Positions 44,709-57,411 of a stretch of 64,000 nt of DNA are shown here, piece after piece. Source of the DNA: Cryptomeria japonica (lineage: Eukaryota > Streptophyta > Pinopsida > Cupressales > Cupressaceae); assembly GCF_030272615.1 (NCBI RefSeq), contig NC_081410.1, forward strand, positions 121,582,640 to 121,646,639, written 5' to 3'. The translations under genes were made by a program, and so were the position numbers. How positions within the stretch are numbered: the first letter of the stretch is position 1; each line of letters begins with the position of its first letter. A model generated the notes under the pieces. The model had not been told where the DNA came from. It was given only the letters and a program-made list of their open reading frames with translations, and searched no databases.

Positions 44709-46200
44709 TGTTAGAGCATATTTAGCTATTATTTTTTTTACAACTAGTTATGCTTCCTTTTTTTTTTCTTAAGTTCACTTAGGAGTGCTTATTTTAGTTG
44801 TGCACCTGGTTTATCTTTAATGTATTGGAATCAAGGAACACTGAGAAGGGGGGGGAGGAGGGGAGGTGGGGTGGGGTGAATCAATGTTCAACAATCTTTA
44901 ACATTATTAATTTGATTCTTCAACCACTTAATGTAATTGAATAAGAGAAATATACAAACACATAAAGCAAATATCCACAACATCATAATACCATGATTTA
45001 AAACATGGAAAACCAACTAAGAAAAAAACAACGGTTGGATTGAGACCCGCAATATTAAAATACTTTGTTAGAAGTATAGAAACATTACATAGGGGAATGC
45101 ACATGCATTCAGGCACACTACCTAGAGCTCATTGCTCAAATTACAATAAGGGCTACAACCCCAGAAGGCTCATTGCCTTACAAAATTATTACAAAAGATT
45201 GCATGAAGGTTTTAACTACTGAATAACATCAACAAATGCCTAAGTATAGTTCCGGTTAATCACAAAAACACATAATCTTACTCTGCTCTGCTACAGTGCT
45301 CTATTCTGCTATATTCTGGAGCACAAATCCTTCACTTATGCACGTGAAACTATGCACAATCACTCATAAAAAAGTTCTACACAACCACCGATATCCCAAA
45401 TGATCATATCAACTAGTCTTTTATATCCCCAACATCAAATTAGGTATTCTTCAAGTCGGCTTCAAGAATACGGTACAAATAATGAAACGTGTATACCAAG
45501 TCAGCTCAATCTGAACTTAAATGCATATGCAGACCAAAAATAATTGTCCACACACTTCCCATATGTCAACTAAACATCCTCGAACATAAATGATCACCAA
45601 AAAAGATCCACATAATCCGCACAATGATTATTTACACAATATTGTTAATGAACACTATTCTAACCAAAACCTGTACACCGAATCTTCTAACTCACTCGAG
45701 AATCAACACTGAAGGCCAAAAACCTGGAATAAGGTAGATAATACATCCATAATATTTCCCAAAGATCCACAACACCAAATATTCAACACAAGTGAAATGC
45801 TAACCAAATTATTGCATATTGTCGGATGTCCTGTTCTATCTCATCGGACCTAACCAAAACTCAATCACACTTTCGGTATGAACAAATCATGAAATTGGGA
45901 TGGGATTTCTAACTTCAGTTTCCATCGATGATAATATCTAACCACCTATGCAATATCTCTCACCAATATTATGCACCTAGTTAGTTAGAGTTGAGCTTTA
46001 TTTAGCTCCTCATGCTTGCACTTTAGATCTCCTAAATTTAGCTTTGTGCTTTCTTTATAAGCACCTCATTGTACAACTGGAACTCATTTTTTATTCCTTT
46101 ATTTTGAGTAATATAGCAATATTTTGTGTAGCTCTCTCTTATGGAAGGAATTCTTGTTTGTCATTTGATCTTACATGGACTTGTGTTGCAATATTTAACA
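44709..46200 (+). repeat. 3' LTR of element E, split by a solo LTR
   Basis: It starts TGTTAGAGCA and ends ATTTAACA. Removing 44807-45972 plus one copy of GCACC leaves 321 bp that align with the 5' LTR (326 bp). Confidence 0.85.
44807..45972 (-). repeat. Solo LTR inside the 3' LTR of element E
   Basis: GCACC flanks both sides (44802-44806 and 45973-45977). The plus strand begins TGGTTTATC; in the reverse direction it ends AAACCA, as an LTR should, while the other end is degenerate. Its layout (GATTCACCCC-like stretch near one end in reverse, a CATGGAAAACCAAC segment) is like the copia LTRs at 14415-15949 and 58128-59692, but the sequence is a different subfamily. Confidence 0.75.
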
Positions 46201-46245
46201 TATATTACATATGTTGAATACAATGTCAACGTGCATATATATTAT

Positions 46246-47696
46246 TGATGCATTGCAAAATGGACAAGTGTTAGATTAAAGCCTGTGGTCGTATAACACA
46301 CAAAAACACAAGAAATCGTTAGTGTTAATCAACCAAAAAACTATTCTAAGCAAGCATATCAAAAGAGACACTAAAAAAACATGATAAGATATTTAACCAT
46401 GGAAGCAAATACAATAAGGCATCTCCAAATGCCTTCTACCATGCTCTTAGCTCCTTCTCCCTTGTTCCTCTCCTCTCTAAGTTCCAAATTAGTGTAGCTC
46501 TTAGCAGCTTTTTGCACTATGGATGCTTATAGAGGTTCAAGATTATAGATGATTACTCTAAATGCTATGCAAGTATGAATAAGCTAGAAATGAGGTTATT
46601 ATCTAATCTAGTGTTGATTTTAATCTAAAAGAGTGAATATGAGTAAGATATGCTAAATGCTCTCTAAAATTCTCTATAACTTAGATGCATACAAGTTTTT
46701 CAGGATCTGGAATATGAAGGAATGGGCTCTATTTACAGGAAAAATAGAGCAATGGATGGTTGAGATTGAGTAATCTCAACAACGGTCAGGATTGAATGAT
46801 ATTCAATCCATGTGATGACTTTCAACCCAATCTCAGGATGACAAGTGTCAATGTGAGATAGGTTGAGAGGAGAGAGAATAGGCATTAAATGCTTGACATG
46901 ACCTGAGAGTTAACTTGGGAGTTAAGGTCAAGGTTGGGTTGAATGAATAAATTCTTTATTCAAAGAATAAAGCTTTTATCCAATGGATAAACTCTTGTAC
47001 AAAGGTAAAAGGGATAACCATGGTCAAAGCAATAAATACTTGAGGAGACACATGAGTCACATGAGGGTTGAGTTAGGGGTCAAAGTCCTTAACCATGGGT
47101 GCAAGTGGAATTAACCATTAACGGTCATGTAAGAGCCATAAGTGGTTTGGAAGACTTTAGAGGTTAAATTGTTGAACACACAAAGCATTAAATGCTTTTC
47201 AAAGACTTTGAAGTCTTTGAGAAGTGACTCCAAGTTGCTTAGGAATGTGACAATAATTAAGGGATGGATTAGGTTAATTAGGAAGGGTTTAAAAGAATCT
47301 AGAAGGGGGTTTAGGAGTGTAAGTGGATTTGGTGGGTGAGGGAAAATAAGATTTTAATTAAAATAAAATTAATTTATTTCAACTTGTGGTTGCAACTTGC
47401 ATTTGTAGGAAAATGCAAGTGGAGGGGATTTAATGATTTAAATAAATATTTTATTTAATTTATTCAAAAGAGGAAAAGAGGATTAAATTGAATAAATAGA
47501 ATTTATTCATTTAATTGAGTGTGAATTTGGTTTAATGAATTAATTAAAATAAATTGAATAATTTATTTAATTAATAGGAGAATGTTTGAAGATGAATTAA
47601 TTAAATATTAATTTAATTAACCGATGGCTAGTGGATTTTTAATCAAATAAATACGAAATATTCATTTAATTAAAATGGACAATTTATGTGACTACA
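46246..47696 (-). repeat. Solo LTR, AT-rich family
   Basis: Near-matching 5-bp flanks ATTAT (46241-46245) and ATTAC (47697-47701) border a segment that begins TGATGCATTG and ends GTGACTACA. The end GGACAATTTATGTGACTACA is similar to the end of the solo LTR at 56612-57406, and both have many AATTAATTAAAT runs before it. No internal element sequence adjoins. Orientation is inferred by analogy with element D, whose LTR has a similar CCTACA end. Confidence 0.65.
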
Positions 47697-47789
47697 ATTA
47701 CATATCTTAAATATAATGTCAAATTATGTATCTTGTAAACTATAAAAAAATGGTTATAAATTGTAATCAATATTTATAGTTAAATTCCT

Positions 47790-48639
47790 TTGTTTATGGG
47801 GCTGGTTATGTTAATCTATTTAAGGGTGTTAGGAAGGGTGTAAACTGGAATCCACCAAGAGTAAGGTTGGATCAAAGCCAATTTTAATGGGGTGGATTAG
47901 GGAAATATGGGGATGACTAAGGCAAGTTGTGTGGTTATAAATGCAAAAGGAAAGGTCCTATTATTGGCAAAGAAGTAGATAGGGCGGATCACAAATAAAG
48001 AAGCTAAGTTCCAGGCTACCCTCTTGGATTTGATTGCAGGGAAAAAATTAAAATGTGAGAATACATTTGGTAGGGGACTCATAAATTGTTGGTAATGCCA
48101 TACAAATGGGCCAAACTCCAAATTAGAAACTAGGAAATTGCACTTGAATTGTGAAGGAGAAGATTAAACAACTTGAAGATTTCATTGTAACACATGTATA
48201 CTACGAGGGAAATGAGTTGGAAAGTAACATTACAAAGGTGGTTGTGGACATAATTACAAAGGATGTGGAGGTCATGTCAATAGCGGATTGACATGATTTT
48301 TGTAAAACCAACACAGAGTTCCAAGATTTCAATGTTGATTAGGCATGTTAGAAGGGATGAACATCATTATAAGATGATCATTAGTCATGTTAGAAGAGAA
48401 ACGATGGTGTTGAAGCCTAAAGGGTTACCTCTCAAGAACAATTTTGGGATAAGTTTTCATTCCTAATAGTATCATAAGGCCATAAATGGGCAAAAAGGAT
48501 CTAATGAGCCACTCGAGCCATTTGTAGTTGGGGGAATTAGAATGAACATTGCAAAGCAAAGAGCAGTGGCTTGCAATGATATTAATTTCTAGAAGTGGTG
48601 ACTAGAGATGCAAGGTAGGATTTTTCATTGGTAATAGAT
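47790..48639 (+). mobile_element. Second LINE fragment, left part (RNase H remnant)
   Basis: The plus strand reads a decayed RNase H with WIKANFNGVD, MTKASCVVINAKGKVLLLAKK and NKEAKFQATLLDLIAGKK, then downstream LINE sequence. It is homologous to 31952-33679 in kind, but a different copy. It is cut at about 48639 by the truncated 5' LTR of element F. The left edge is uncertain. Confidence 0.6.
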
Positions 48640-49223
48640 TTATTTTTCCTACACATATTATTTAAGATTGCTTAGGTTATTAAGAGTGGTTAATACGAGG
48701 ACACATGGCAAAATACTGCAGCTACATGTGTAACTCTCCACCTCACATGGGTAGTTGAGTTACACACCATCTTTTGGCTTGTTGCGTCACCTCTCATAAC
48801 CACTATTTTGTCATTTCCTAAGTGTGTTATGGGGTAGTTGGGTTTCTCACCCTCTTTTGGCCTTATGTGCCAACTTTCTCAGCTCCTTTTCTATCTTCAT
48901 GTAAGGAGGTTATGTCATATGTTTTGACATTTACCAAGAAGGTAAAACTTTTCACTTTTTATGGGGAATAGGAGTCAATGCACCCCTTGGATTTATATGC
49001 TATTATTTTTCTATATAATCAACATTATACTCTCACCTTCACAAGTTTAGTGAAACTCAGTGAGAGTCTTCTCCAAATTCTTTTGTCTCTATTTTTTTCT
49101 CTCATATAAGATTTATCTTCATTTAGCTATTTTGATATGCGATCATTTGTTCCTTGGAGTTGCATGTGATCTACGACCGACATAAGATCCTAGCTTGGTC
49201 CTCGCTTCTCATAGAATCTAACA
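48640..49223 (+). repeat. 5' LTR of element F, start deleted
   Basis: It aligns with 54432-55053 from TTATTTTTCCTACACATATT to the end AATCTAACA. The first about 38 bp of the LTR (TGTTAGTGTAGGG onward) are absent and LINE sequence abuts. Confidence 0.82.
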
Positions 49224-49235
49224 TGGTATCAAAGT

Positions 49236-50257
49236 CGTATTGTCTGGTATAACTTATTATTATTTTTATTTATTTGAGACTTTTAGATAGCTAATATTTT
49301 CCTTAAAAACCAAGTATGTTCTTCTCCTACATTCTCGTGTGACCTAGAGAATCAAAACAATTCAAAGGAAAATAAGCTTCTAGATTAATCTACTTTATTA
49401 CATACATTTTCCTTTGAGATCTGGGTGATTGCAACAATTTGGTAATATTGGAGGCTTCTTTAGTATTTCCAGAGTGTCCAAAAGGCTTGAAAAAGTCATA
49501 AGTGACTTCTATTTCACCAAAATTAGAGTTTGGAGGACATAGTAAAAAATCCAGAGTGAAATATTTATACTGGAGATGTTTTCATTTTGGTTTTAGAATT
49601 CCAACTTCTTCTCATTTGTAGGAAAAAATATTTATGGGTTTTCTTCTCAGCATCGAAAAAATTCTTGGTTTTTTATGTTGTTCCTAGAAAATTAATACTT
49701 TTTATAGAAGTCAAGTTTTAATAGGGTGTGATCCATTTTTCTAGCAGGCAAATTCAACAACCTTCTTAACATTACAAAACTTTTGCCTCGGGTGTCGAAT
49801 TATCGCAAACATGTACTTGACGGAAAGATGGAAATGAGCACTTTCCATCTACACAAGTTTCATTAAAAAAATCTGCATTTTTTCTATCAGAAATTGCAGG
49901 TTGAATCAACTGCATTTTTTTCCTTGAACATGTCATATCTTTCATCTCGCAGCTCTATTTTTTTTTTAAATGAATAGTTGTTGGAAAGGTATTGAAGAAT
50001 ATTACACAACATAAGGCTAATTTTTCCAAATCTTGTATCAAATTTATTTGTATTAAAACTTTTATTTTTTGGCTATTGGAGCCTTACAAACATTGTAATG
50101 TGATAAAAGGCCTTGTAAACACACTAATTATAAAGTGAAAACCTTGTAATATTTAGGGGGGGAGGGGTAATTTCTGAGACTAGTGGAAATGGGGCGGTGT
50201 CTCGTGTGTCTTCTTTCTTGCACTTTTCCTGATTCATTGCATTTTTTTTTTGTTATC
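49236..50257 (+). other. 5' leader of element F
   Basis: No gene is seen between primer site and gag ATG. The stretch is T-rich with short frames only. Confidence 0.6.
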
Positions 50258-51200
50258 ATGGATGCATCTATAGTTCCTCTTTTAACACCATATAATTATT
50301 TTGAATAGAAATATAAGGTGATAATATATCTGAAAAGACATGGATATCATCGTGTTACTATGGGACTTGAAATTGAACCTCAGGATGCTACAGAAAATAT
50401 TAAATGGTTTAATAAATGTGATGGAGCTTTTGGTACTTTGTGTATGTCAGTCTCTCTTGATCTTATTTTTCATATTGAATCTTCCACTACACCAAAAAAC
50501 CTCGTTGGTAAGAAAGATAAGCTAAGAGGTCATTAGTTGGAGAATGAACTAATAGGGTTGAATCCAACCAATTTTGACACTATACAAGACTTCTTCACAA
50601 AACTCAAGTTTGTAAGATTGCAGTTGGAATAGTGTGGAACTAAGAAAGATGATAAGAAATAGATCTTGAGTATTATTTCTAAGCTTGGTCATAACTATTC
50701 AGTGGTTGTTTCTACATTCTATGCTACAAAATGTGCCCCAGGTACCACATTCAAAATGTCTTCTCTAGATGATTTCGCTATAGAACTAACTAGGGAGCAG
50801 GACAAATTGGTTCAATGGGTACAATAAAACCCTCTAAGTCACATACCTTAGTTATAAATCAAGGCACAAAAGAATAGAAAGGGTATAGTAAGCAAGATAA
50901 GAAAAAAAAGAACCAAGGAGAGAAGAAGAAAGATAAAAAATTTGCTACTTCAAAAGCAGATAATCAAACCTCTTCATCAAAAGGTGCACAACCTAAGAAG
51001 GAGAAGGTCAAGTGTTCTTATTGCAAGAGGCTTGGTAATGATGAACATAAGTATTTAAGAAAAAAAGTTTGTCACCTTTCACATCTTCTTGAAAAAAATA
51101 ATATCAAAGTGCCTAATTCAATCAAACAAAGTTCATCAGAAGGATCTTCAAAGGACACATATAAGAGTAAGAGGAAAGGAAAGGGTAAGACCCTAGTTGC
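50258..51200 (+). pseudogene. Copia gag of element F
   Basis: ATG at 50258 starts MDASIVPLLTPYNYFE, then TAG where TGG (Trp) fits, then YLKRHGYHRVTMGLEIEPQ. IQDFFTKLKFVRLQLE and SIISKLGHNYSVVVSTFYATK are the conserved gag helices. ELTREQDKLVQW ends the core. The zinc knuckle near 51010-51070 reads CSYCKRLGNDEHKYL, with the CX2C pair kept but the His and last Cys positions altered. Several TAG stops (for example after LRGH and RLQLE) interrupt it. Confidence 0.72.
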
Positions 51201-54200
51201 TATTGCTTCACAACCCAATTCCTGGATAATTGACTCAGGTGCTTCACATCACATGGCTTCTTCACAAGATGATTTCACCTCTTTAGAGCCATATTCTATG
51301 CCTACCATACTAATGGGTTACGACACTCCCGTTGAAGTGCATGGGAGAGGGTCTGTTGATGTGGACGAATGAACATTTGAGGATTTCCATTGTGTTCCAT
51401 CTTCATCAACTAATCTCTTATTTTTTTATCAAATCACTCACACTGGTTCTATCAAGCGAGTTGAGTTCACACTAGATATAGTGGTAATTAGTGAAATGCA
51501 TAATGGGTCTACTGTTGTTGTGGGAAAAGCAGATCACCATTCTAGATTATATCACTTTTCTCACTTTATTCCTCTCTCTCATTTGACAGTTTTCTCACTT
51601 TGTTCCTGACTCTCCTTTGATAGTTTTACTCACTCATGAGGATTAGGTGAGTTATCTATGGCATCAATAGTTTGGCCACTTGAACTACCATTACTTGCAA
51701 CAACTCAATCAACAAGACATAGTTTTGGGGTTGCCTTCTATTCGATTTTTTGATAGAGTTTGCCAGGGATGCATTCTTGGTAAGCATCCGGAGGAGAATT
51801 ATGGTAAAGGAAAAGCATGGAGAGCAACATAATTATTGGAGTTGGTACATAGTGACTTGGTATTTGAGAATTTTTTAGATTTCAAAGATTTTGCAGAGAA
51901 ACAATCTGGGAGGTTAATCAATATTTTGCATATAGATAATGGGGTTGAATATGTTAACAATGTGTTTGAACAATTTTGTGCTTCAAAAGGTATCAACATG
52001 CAACACAATTTCATACAATCCTTAGCAAAATGGTGTCACAGAATGCAAGAACACGTCTTTGAAGGAGATGGCCAATTGTATGATTCACTTCAAGTCTTTG
52101 ACACCTCAGTATTGGGTAGAGGTCATCAACTTGGCATGTTATATCCAAAACCATATTCCTCACAATCTTGTGAAGGGGATAACTCCTTTTCAAGCTCAGA
52201 CTAGTCAAAAACCTACAGTTAAGCACTTCAAAGTGTTTGGTTCTCTTGCATGGGTCCACATTCCAATAGAGAAATGCAAGGCTATGAATTCGTAGAGCAA
52301 ACCTTGTATATTTGTTGGATATCTAGATGATGTCAAAGGATATAGACTTCTCCATCCCACTACTCATGAGTTTTTCATTGAGAGGAGTGTTCATTTTGAG
52401 GAGAGTTCTTATAATTCTTCTCATACCACTTCTCCATCCATTATTACATTGGAGACATTGCATCATGATGATAGTTCTTCAGAGGATATTGATCCTCCTA
52501 ATATTGGTGAGGAGTCTTCTTCCTCCACTTCATATGGTGATAGTGATGATGAAGATTTATATTCCTCTCATAGCCATCATTCAAAGTTTGATGATTCTCC
52601 AGACTCTCTAGCCTCAGTGCCCCTTTAGGCTTGACAAAAAATCGAGTCAACAAGAGATTGGCTTTGTGATCCATCAGATACTAGAAGAACAAGGTCACAA
52701 TTTTAGTAGGCTCCACGTCTCTTCATTGCTTTAGCTTCTCATCTATAGTCTTTTCGAGAAGCTTCTGGTGTTATTGAGTGGGATGTTGTTATGCAAGAAG
52801 AGTTCAATTCCTTGTAAAGGAATCACACATGGGATTTAGTTCCTCTTCCTAAGGGAAGGAAACTTGTTCGATGCAAGTGGATCTATCGAACAAAATTTGT
52901 AACAAATGGATCAGTTGATAAGTATAAGGCTCTCTTGATAACAAAAGGATTTTCTTAAGTTCTAGGGATTGATTACTTTGAGACTTTTGCTCTAGTTGCT
53001 AAAACAAATTCCATTTAACTTATCCTTGCTATAACTAGAGCCTATTGGGAAGTTCATTAGATGGATGTGAAGAGTGCCTTTCTTCATGGTGACCTTCAGG
53101 AGGAAATCTACATGGAGAAACCACATGGGTTTGATCAGGATCCCTCCCTCATGTGTCGACTTTGAAAGTCTCTTTATGGCCTCAAACAAGCTCCTCGAGC
53201 TTGGTATGCCAAGATGGACTCATTCCTTCTAACAATTGGTTTTGAATAGATGTCATTCTGATCCAAACGTATACATTTTGCAACAAGTTGATACTCTCAT
53301 ATTTTTGGTTCTATATGTTGATGACTTGTTGATCATAGGGAGTCACTCATCCACCATCAAGGCAATGAAAACTGCTCTACATGATACATTTCTAATGTCA
53401 AACGTGGGTCTTTTGCATTACTTCTTGGGGATTGAGATTACTCAATCTTTTTCAGGTATCTTCCCTGGACAACCCAAGTATGCACTTGATATGCTCTTTA
53501 TATTTCACATGGCAAATTGTAAGCCCGCACCTACTCCATTTTTCTCAGGTGTCAAACTTGAGTCTAAGTGCGCTTCACCCTTGGTTAATGCCACTTTATA
53601 TCGACAACTTGTTGGGAGCCTCATTTACTTAACTCATACAAGACCTAATATTTCATATGTTGTGGGCATGTTCTCTAGATTCATATAGGAGCCACATGAG
53701 TTGCATTGGAAAGCAACTAAGTGTATCCTCCACTACATTCAGGGTACTCACAATCATGGAATTCAGTATGCATCAAGCGTGGATATTGACTTGGTGGGAT
53801 ATAGAGATTCTGATTGGGTAGGTGATTCTCAGGATTGCAAGTCTACTTCAGGGTATTGCTTCTCACTTGATTCTGGTCCAATTTGTTGGTCGAGCAAGAA
53901 ACAGACTACAATTGCTCTTTCATCAATAGAGGCTAAGTATTAAGGGGTAGTCAATGTCACCATTGATGTTATTTGGCTTCAAAATATTCTCACTGAGTTT
54001 GGTATTTCAATAAAAAATCCTACCATCATCTTTTGTGATAATCAAAGTGTTATACAAATCTCAAGAAATCTAGTTCATCACTAGAGGATGAAACATATTG
54101 AGATACATATGCACTACACAAGGGAGCTAATTCAGGAAGGCATCATTGATCTTAAGTATTGTTCTACACTGGAGCAGACGACATACATCTTTAACAAACC

Positions 54201-54250
54201 CTTCACTGAAAGCAAGTTCCTTCATTTGTGATCTTTGCTTGGGATGCGAT
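51201..54250 (+). pseudogene. Copia pol of element F
   Basis: The protease keeps its triplet (SWIIDSGASHHMASSQDDF, about 51222-51280). Integrase follows with a decayed zinc finger (YLWHQ, stop, FGHLNYHYLQQL near 51655) and LVHSDL at about 51845. RT shows MDVKSAFLHGDLQEEIYMEKP (about 53060) and SLYGLKQAPRAWYAKMDSFLL (about 53170). After a one-base shift near 53235 it shows LYVDDLLIIGS (about 53310), so YVDD is intact. RNase H runs from about 53700 (SDWVGDSQDCKSTSGYCF) to about 54240. Stops are frequent and mostly TAG. Confidence 0.78.
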
Positions 54251-54431
54251 AGGTGTCTATTTTAGGAGGGGATTCTTAGTCCTTCACGTTTCTCTATCTA
54301 TTTAGGGGGGTATTCCTTTATTGGGGGGCTTCTTCTTTTAGGGGAATATCTATGTACGTGAGTACTGGTAACATGGCTTCATTTGTCAGGACCCATTTTT
54401 TCACCCACCTAAACCACGCTTAATGGGGGGG

Positions 54432-55053
54432 TGTTAGTGTAGGGTTTTTATTTTCCTTATGTTAGGGGATATTTATTTTTTCTACACATATTATTTAAGC
54501 TTGCGTAGGTTATTAAGAGTGGTTAATACGAGGACACGTGGCAAAATACTTTAGCTACATGTGTAACTCTCTACCTCACATGGGTAGTTGAGTTACACAC
54601 CCTCTTTTGGATTGTTGTGCCACCTCTCATAACCACTATTTTCTCATTTCCTAAGCGTGTCATGGGGTAGTTGGGTTTCTCACCCTCTTTTGGCCTCATG
54701 TGCCAACTTTATCAACTCCTTTCCTATCTTCATGTAAGGAGGTTATGTCACATGTTTTGGCATTTACGAAGAAGGTAAAACCTCCCACTTTTTATGGGGA
54801 ATAGGAGTTAATGTACCTCTTGGATGTATATGCTATTATTTTTATATATAATAAGTATTATACTATCACCTTCACAAGTTCAATGATAGCTCGGTGAGAG
54901 TCTTCTCCAAATTCTCTTTTGTCTCTACTTTTTCTCTCATATCAAATTTACCTTCATTCAACTATTTTGATCTTCAATCATTTATTGCTTGGAGTTCCAT
55001 GTGATGTACAATCGACATCCAAGCTCAGTTCTCGCTTCTTGCAGACTCTAACA
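54432..55053 (+). repeat. 3' LTR of element F
   Basis: It runs from TGTTAGTGTAGG to GACTCTAACA, 622 bp, preceded by TAATGGGGGGG as polypurine tract. By eye it differs from the 5' LTR at roughly one site in ten to twelve. Confidence 0.85.
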
Positions 55054-55760
55054 ATAATGATTTGGCAAATAACATTGTAAAGTTGGTTGTGGAAATGATT
55101 CCAGAGGATGTATAGGTCATGTTAATAGGGAATTGGAACATTTTTTGTAAGACCAACATAGATTTCCAAGATTGCAATCTCGATTAGGCATGTTAGAAGG
55201 GACAAACATCATTATGAGATGATCATTAGTCTTGTTAGAAGATAATCGATGGTGTTGAAGCCTAAAGGGTTACCTCTCGAGGGCACTTATGGGACGTGCT
55301 TTGATTCCTAATAGTATCATAAGGCCAGAAATGGACAAAAAGGATCTAATGAGCCACTCGAGCCATTTGTAGTGGGGGGAATCAGAATGAACATTGTGAA
55401 GCAAAGAGAATTGGCTTGTGATGGTATTAATTTCTTGAAGTGGTGTGTAGAGGGTGTGGTGACCGAAGATGAAAGCTAGGATTTTTCATTGGTAATAGAT
55501 GTAGGGGATGAAGCTAACTATCAGGGGTAAAGAGGATGGGTATGTGTTTGTTTGATGCAAGATTTTTTAAATGTTGAATGTATGGTTTATAGTCAATATT
55601 TTAGGGGACAGAGTAGGAGCCATACTCCTCCCAGATTGTTGGATATATGGGTTATTTTTGTCATGTCTCTTTTTTCAAAAATAGGACTTACTAAATATAG
55701 TAAGTCCCTATTGGCCAAAAGTAGTAAGTCGACTATGGCAGGATACACTTAGAAATATTA
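55054..55760 (+). mobile_element. Second LINE fragment, right part
   Basis: It starts directly after the 3' LTR of element F with NNDLANNIVKLVVEMIPEDV, the end of the RNase H domain, and continues with LINE 3' sequence. The first about 430 bp repeat the sequence at 48210-48639 with roughly 10 percent differences by eye. It continues beyond the point where the left copy is cut (GGTAATAGAT, then GTAGGGGATGAAGC). The right edge is uncertain. Confidence 0.6.
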
Positions 55761-56606
55761 TTTATTTAATATTTATAATGTCCCAATGTAATTTACATCT
55801 CTTAGAAAAATAAATATTAAATTTAGTATTATTCTAGAGGATCCAACTCAAGAGGCATTAGTAGCTATGACAATTAAGATAGGTTTTATGGCATCATGTC
55901 ATGATGGGAGTTACAATCAATTTTTAGCAAAGAAACTAAAGACAAACATTGGAACTCTTTATGAGACTTAGTGTGAGAGGGAGTATTTGAAAATATAATT
56001 AATTTATATTTATTTTATTCTCCTGGTTCATGGGAATTCGTGTCCAACTATTATATGATCCAAAAAGCTCTCATAGTGGAGTTTATGTTATTTTCCATTT
56101 CTTTGACAAAGCTTTGTCGTGTTTCTTTAGTGGCTTATAGACCAATTGGTAAGTCTAGACTCTATTAGCGGGATTCTCATGGTTTCTAGGTGACCTAAGT
56201 TCATGAGGCCAAGTGTTGGTAAAATTAATCACATTCATAGGTTACCATCATGCTTAAAGATTTGACAGTTTCAACACTGAAGTGTTTTTGAGTGTGAGGT
56301 GTGTGATTTTGCATAGTTTTTGGTTTGGTTGTAGAATTTGTGTATTTTTATGATATTTTGGTATGTATACCCTCTTTTGGATGTTAAGATCATTTGTATA
56401 CCATTTTGGAGGGTTTATTGTTCTTTTGAGGCTTTCTAGGTGCACTACAATCCACAATTTATCATGTTTGTTATGGGTTTTTTTTGTAGAAGATTGGTGT
56501 GGATCATAGAAGTTGTTGAGTTTAATTATTTATTGTATCAAACCTATATTTATATACCATTCACATCAAAATAAGAAACAATTCATTTTGGTGGTGTTTG
56601 AGGTTT
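55761..56606. other. Unassigned AT-rich stretch
   Basis: No gene, LTR or tandem repeat is recognised. It is probably decayed transposon sequence that received the solo LTR at 56612. Confidence 0.5.
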
Positions 56607-56611
56607 GGTAG

Positions 56612-57406
56612 TGTTTATGGTGAAAATGGATAACAGCAATATTGAAAGACTAAATAGATTCAACCACAAAACCCTAGCCTAACAACAACAAAGATCCACC
56701 ATAACATATGAAGATTACCTAAGACAATGCAAATCAAATGAAATCACAAAGATTATACAATCACATGTCCAATAGGGTTTGGATCTCCATTCTTCCTATC
56801 TCCATTGATCTTGCTTGATATATTTGCTCTCAGATTTTATATGTGCACAAGAGCCCAACAAAGAACGGAAATGTGGTTGCAAGTAGGATCACATATGAAA
56901 GTTCAAAGGCGTAGTGTAGTCGAATGATCAGTCAGGATGCATAGATTGATTAGGGTTGATAATGAAGGAAGAATCTCCTTATATAGAAGACACTATAAAA
57001 ATGGAGGGATAAGATTGAGAGGTGTAAAAGATAAATGGTTGGCTATGATTAAAGGGTAGGTAAAAGAAATAATAAAATAATGAGAGGGTAGGTAGTGTAG
57101 GAATTACGAGATGAATGACATGTCATGGGTAGAAAAGGTTAATGAATTAATTAAATAAATAAAGATTCTTTTAACTAATAGAAGAAGTGGGATCAATTAA
57201 ATAAATAAAAATATTTATTTAATTTAGGAAAAGGGGAATTTAAATAAATAAATATATTTATTTAAATGAGAAATAAGGGTAGAAGAGGATAAATGAATTA
57301 ATTAAATAAATAAAGATTTATTTAATTAATAGAAGAATTAGGCTAAAGATAATTAAATAAATAAAAATATTTATTTAATTAGACTGGACAATTTTAGGTG
57401 TCTACA
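56612..57406 (-). repeat. Solo LTR, AT-rich family, 795 bp
   Basis: Flanks GGTAG (56607-56611) and GGCAG (57407-57411) differ at one base. The segment starts TGTTTATGGTG and ends AGGTGTCTACA. Several AATTAAATAAATAAA-type tracts lie near the end, as in the solo LTR at 46246-47696. Orientation is inferred from similarity of the CTACA end to element D. Confidence 0.65.
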
Positions 57407-57411
57407 GGCAG

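Larger units (their letters stand above)
33748..46200 (+). mobile_element. Element E: Ty1/copia retrotransposon with two nested insertions
   Basis: TATAT flanks the element on both sides (33743-33747 and 46201-46205). The 5' LTR (33748-34073) is followed directly by a copia primer site TGGTATCAGAAC complementary to initiator tRNA-Met. Gag, protease, integrase, RT and RNase H follow in copia order, then a polypurine tract and the 3' LTR (44709-46200). A CACTA-like element (35962-40991) lies in gag and a solo LTR (44807-45972) in the 3' LTR. Many stops make it inactive. Confidence 0.85.
48640..55053 (+). mobile_element. Element F: Ty1/copia retrotransposon inserted in a LINE
   Basis: The 5' LTR (48640-49223, missing about 38 bp at its start), primer site TGGTATCAAAGT (49224-49235), gag, protease, integrase, RT, RNase H, a G-rich polypurine tract (54422-54431) and a complete 3' LTR (54432-55053) follow in order. 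No matching target duplication is seen, because LINE sequence is repeated on both sides over about 430 bp. Confidence 0.82.
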
